The notes below the pieces were generated by a model, which worked only from the letters and a program-made list of their open reading frames with translations, searched no databases and was not told the origin of the DNA. Positions 5,929 through 7,502 of a DNA stretch of 7,502 nt are shown one piece after another. Both the position numbers and the translations under genes were made by a program. This stretch comes from an uncultured Rikenellaceae bacterium (lineage in GTDB: Bacteria > Bacteroidota > Bacteroidia > Bacteroidales > Rikenellaceae). Each line of letters begins with the position of its first letter. Within the stretch, counting starts at the first letter, position 1. The stretch lies in the NCBI GenBank assembly GCA_910588925.1, contig CAJURV010000086.1, positions 1-7,502 on the forward strand, given 5' to 3'.

Positions 5929-7323
5929 CTATTGTCTGTTTTTGACCACCTGCGCCATAAGGTCGGCCTCTGTGGCGAGGGTGTCGCCTATGTAGGCTTT
6001 GGCCCTCATGGCTACTATGCCGCGACGGATGGGCTCGGAGAGTTCGAGCACGAACATGAGCGTATCGCCCGGCACTATCTTGTGTTTGAAACGTACGTTG
6101 TCTATCTTGAGGAAGTATGTGGAGTAGTTTTCGGGATCGGGCACCGTGCTTAGAGCGAGTATGCCTCCGCACTGAGCCATCGCCTCTACTACCAATACCC
6201 CGGGCATGACCGGCTCGTCGGGGAAGTGACCCACGAAGAACGGTTCGTTCATGGTTACGTTCTTGATGCCCACCACAGTGTCTTCAGTGAGGTGTATTAT
6301 CTTGTCTACCAACAGGAACGGCGGACGGTGGGGCAGGGTGGCCTTTATACGGTTGATGTCGTATATGGGCTCTTTGTTGGGGTCGTATTTGAATTTGGGC
6401 TTGCCGGCGTCGGCTTTCATCTGTTTGCGTACCGCCTTGGCGAATTCGGTGTTGCCGTGGTGGCCCGGACGCAAGGCTATGACGCGTCCCTTTATACGCA
6501 CCCCTATAAGGGCCATATCGCCTAAGAGATCGAGCATCTTGTGACGCGCTATTTCATTCTCGTGGCGCAACTCTGTGTTGAGATAGCCGCATTTATCCAC
6601 CGGCATGTCGCTGTTTCCGAACAGTTTCGACAACTTGCCCACCTCTTCGGCGGGGATGGGGTGTTCGACTATGACTATGGCGTTGTCGAGGTCGCCGCCC
6701 TTGATGAGGTTACCCTCTATGAGGGGCATTATCTCATGCAGGAATACGAATGTCCTGCAGGGTGCTATATTGTCTTTGAATTCTCCGTCTTTGCATGCGA
6801 ACATGGCATACTGGCGGCCTATCACCTTTGATTTGAAGTCGACATTGACATTGGCCGAGAATTTGTCGTCGGGGTAGAGGTCTATCTCTATTCCTCTCTC
6901 CTCGTCGCGGTAGCTTATGTGTCCGTCGGGTCTGTAGTAGATGCGTTCGGCATCCTGCTCCACCGTTCCGGCCTTCTCTATTTCATCTACGTATATACGT
7001 GCCGAACCGTCGAGAATCGGTACTTCGGGGGCGTTAACCTCTACGAGGGCGTTATCCACGCCGCAACCCCACAGGGCGGCCATAAGGTGCTCTATGGTAG
7101 AGACGCGTGCCTCTCCGGAGGCTATGGTAGTGCCGCGAGAGGTGTCTACTACGTTCTCCGCCAACGCTTTGATGCGTGGCGAGCCATCCATGTCGGTACG
7201 CGTGAAGACTATGCCGTGGCCTGCTTCGGCCGCTTTTACGGTCATGACTATATTCACGCCGGTGTGCAGGCCTTTGCCTGTAATCGTTATATCTTTAGCG
7301 AGTGTTCTCTGTAGTTCCCTCAT
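5929..7323 (-). CDS. lpxC/fabZ: Bifunctional LpxC deacetylase / FabZ 3-hydroxyacyl-ACP dehydratase
   Basis: This is one 464-aa protein with two enzymes. The N-terminal part (about 1-300) is LpxC, the zinc-dependent UDP-3-O-acyl-GlcNAc deacetylase that commits the cell to lipid A. The general base E78 and zinc ligand H79 lie in TIEHLMA, at the same numbers as in E. coli. H261 and D265 (HKMLD) complete the zinc site, and H288 (RPGHHGN) matches E. coli H265 with the same spacing. After a short Lys-rich linker (about 301-325), the FabZ part shows LPHRPPFLLVD (330-340), the catalytic H366 in GHFPDEPVMPG, and E380 in VVEAMAQ. It dehydrates 3-hydroxyacyl-ACP for fatty-acid elongation. This fusion is known and usual in Bacteroidota. 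The start MRELQRTLAK at 7323 fits LpxC, and a promoter lies about 70 bases upstream. It is the first gene visible in the lipid A unit; lpxD, often nearby, is not in the window. Confidence 0.97.
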   Translation of the reverse strand: MRELQRTLAKDITITGKGLHTGVNIVMTVKAAEAGHGIVFTRTDMDGSPRIKALAENVVDTSRGTTIASGEARVSTIEHLMAALWGCGVDNALVEVNAPEVPILDGSARIYVDEIEKAGTVEQDAERIYYRPDGHISYRDEERGIEIDLYPDDKFSANVNVDFKSKVIGRQYAMFACKDGEFKDNIAPCRTFVFLHEIMPLIEGNLIKGGDLDNAIVIVEHPIPAEEVGKLSKLFGNSDMPVDKCGYLNTELRHENEIARHKMLDLLGDMALIGVRIKGRVIALRPGHHGNTEFAKAVRKQMKADAGKPKFKYDPNKEPIYDINRIKATLPHRPPFLLVDKIIHLTEDTVVGIKNVTMNEPFFVGHFPDEPVMPGVLVVEAMAQCGGILALSTVPDPENYSTYFLKIDNVRFKHKIVPGDTLMFVLELSEPIRRGIVAMRAKAYIGDTLATEADLMAQVVKNRQ

Positions 7324-7395
7324 GATTGTTAAAAATGCTGATAAGAAAAAAAGCCTGTGGCCGAGTTAGGTTGCCAAAGCGAAATTTATCCCCGG

Positions 7396-7426
7396 CAAAT
7401 ATAGCAAAAATCTTTACACGAGCAAA
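7396..7426 (-). promoter_or_regulatory. Bacteroidota-type promoter for lpxC/fabZ-lpxA
   Basis: On the minus strand, TTTG at 7426-7423 (-33) and TATATTTG at 7403-7396 (-7) are separated by 19 bp, an exact match to the Bacteroides primary-sigma consensus. The inferred start is near 7389, giving a leader of about 65 bases with an A/T-rich, Shine-Dalgarno-free approach to the ATG. A second TAnnTTTG-like box at 7479-7472 has no -33 element at the right distance. Confidence 0.75.
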
Positions 7427-7440
7427 ATAAAAGCCCCGTC

Positions 7441-7450
7441 ATAACGTTAT
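7441..7450. promoter_or_regulatory. Short palindrome upstream of the lpxC promoter
   Basis: ATAACGTTAT is a perfect 10-bp palindrome starting 14 bp upstream of the -33 element. Its place would suit an activator or a histone-like protein, but so short an A/T-rich palindrome can occur by chance. The rest of the upstream edge (7451-7502) is A/T-rich with no gene visible. Confidence 0.25.
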
Positions 7451-7502
7451 TGCAGACTCAACAAGCAAGTGCAAAATTATGATAATAACTCAAAGAATAT
7501 CT

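Noticed and set aside
7324..7389. Possible attenuator (run of seven T) in the lpxC leader
   Set aside because: The only stem before the T-run is about 3 bp, too weak for a terminator; the tract is ordinary A/T-rich leader.
7472..7479. Second TAnnTTTG-like box upstream of lpxC
   Set aside because: No TTTG lies 19-21 bp upstream; the nearest is only 11 bp away, so the 7396-7426 pair is preferred.
1..7502. Mobile element, CRISPR array, toxin-antitoxin or defence system
   Set aside because: Every sizeable coding region is a conserved housekeeping gene, with no repeat array, transposase, integrase or attachment-like repeat on either strand.

Overview
The window reads almost entirely from the minus strand. 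It holds five complete housekeeping genes in two transcription units of a Bacteroidota genome, most likely order Bacteroidales. Four things point there: a fused LpxC/FabZ protein, two copies of the Bacteroidota-type promoter (TTTG, 19 bp, TAnnTTTG), A-rich start contexts without clear Shine-Dalgarno sites, and an IF2 with the long charged linker usual in this phylum. Family or genus cannot be assigned with confidence from sequence alone.

Unit 1 (right side, transcribed leftward): a promoter at 7396-7426 drives lpxC/fabZ (7323-5929). A 110-base structured gap and lpxA (5818-5015) follow, and a strong intrinsic terminator closes the unit (4989-4954). LpxA adds the first 3-hydroxyacyl chain to UDP-GlcNAc. 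The LpxC half performs the committed deacetylation of lipid A synthesis. The FabZ half dehydrates 3-hydroxyacyl-ACP, the same substrate pool LpxA uses. The unit therefore sits where lipid A and phospholipid fatty-acid synthesis divide.

Unit 2 (left side, also leftward): a promoter at 4729-4759 lies over a perfect inverted repeat. It drives rimP (4666-4202), nusA (4157-2922) and infB (2796-28), the conserved bacterial cluster for 30S maturation, transcription elongation/termination and translation initiation. A second hairpin (4701-4720) would form almost at the 5' end of this mRNA. infB is complete, ending at base 28; the 27 bases beyond it show no terminator.

The non-coding stretches are 4667-5014 (terminator, promoter, two inverted repeats and about 190 featureless bases), 5819-5928 (alternating inverted repeats), 2797-2921 (one small hairpin) and 7324-7502 (promoter and a short palindrome). 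I found no mobile element, CRISPR array, tRNA or rRNA, and no sign of recent transfer. I do not see a new biological system here. The points most worth a second look are regulatory: the palindrome over the rimP promoter, the four-segment alternating repeat before lpxA, and the repeated short motif in the IF2 linker.
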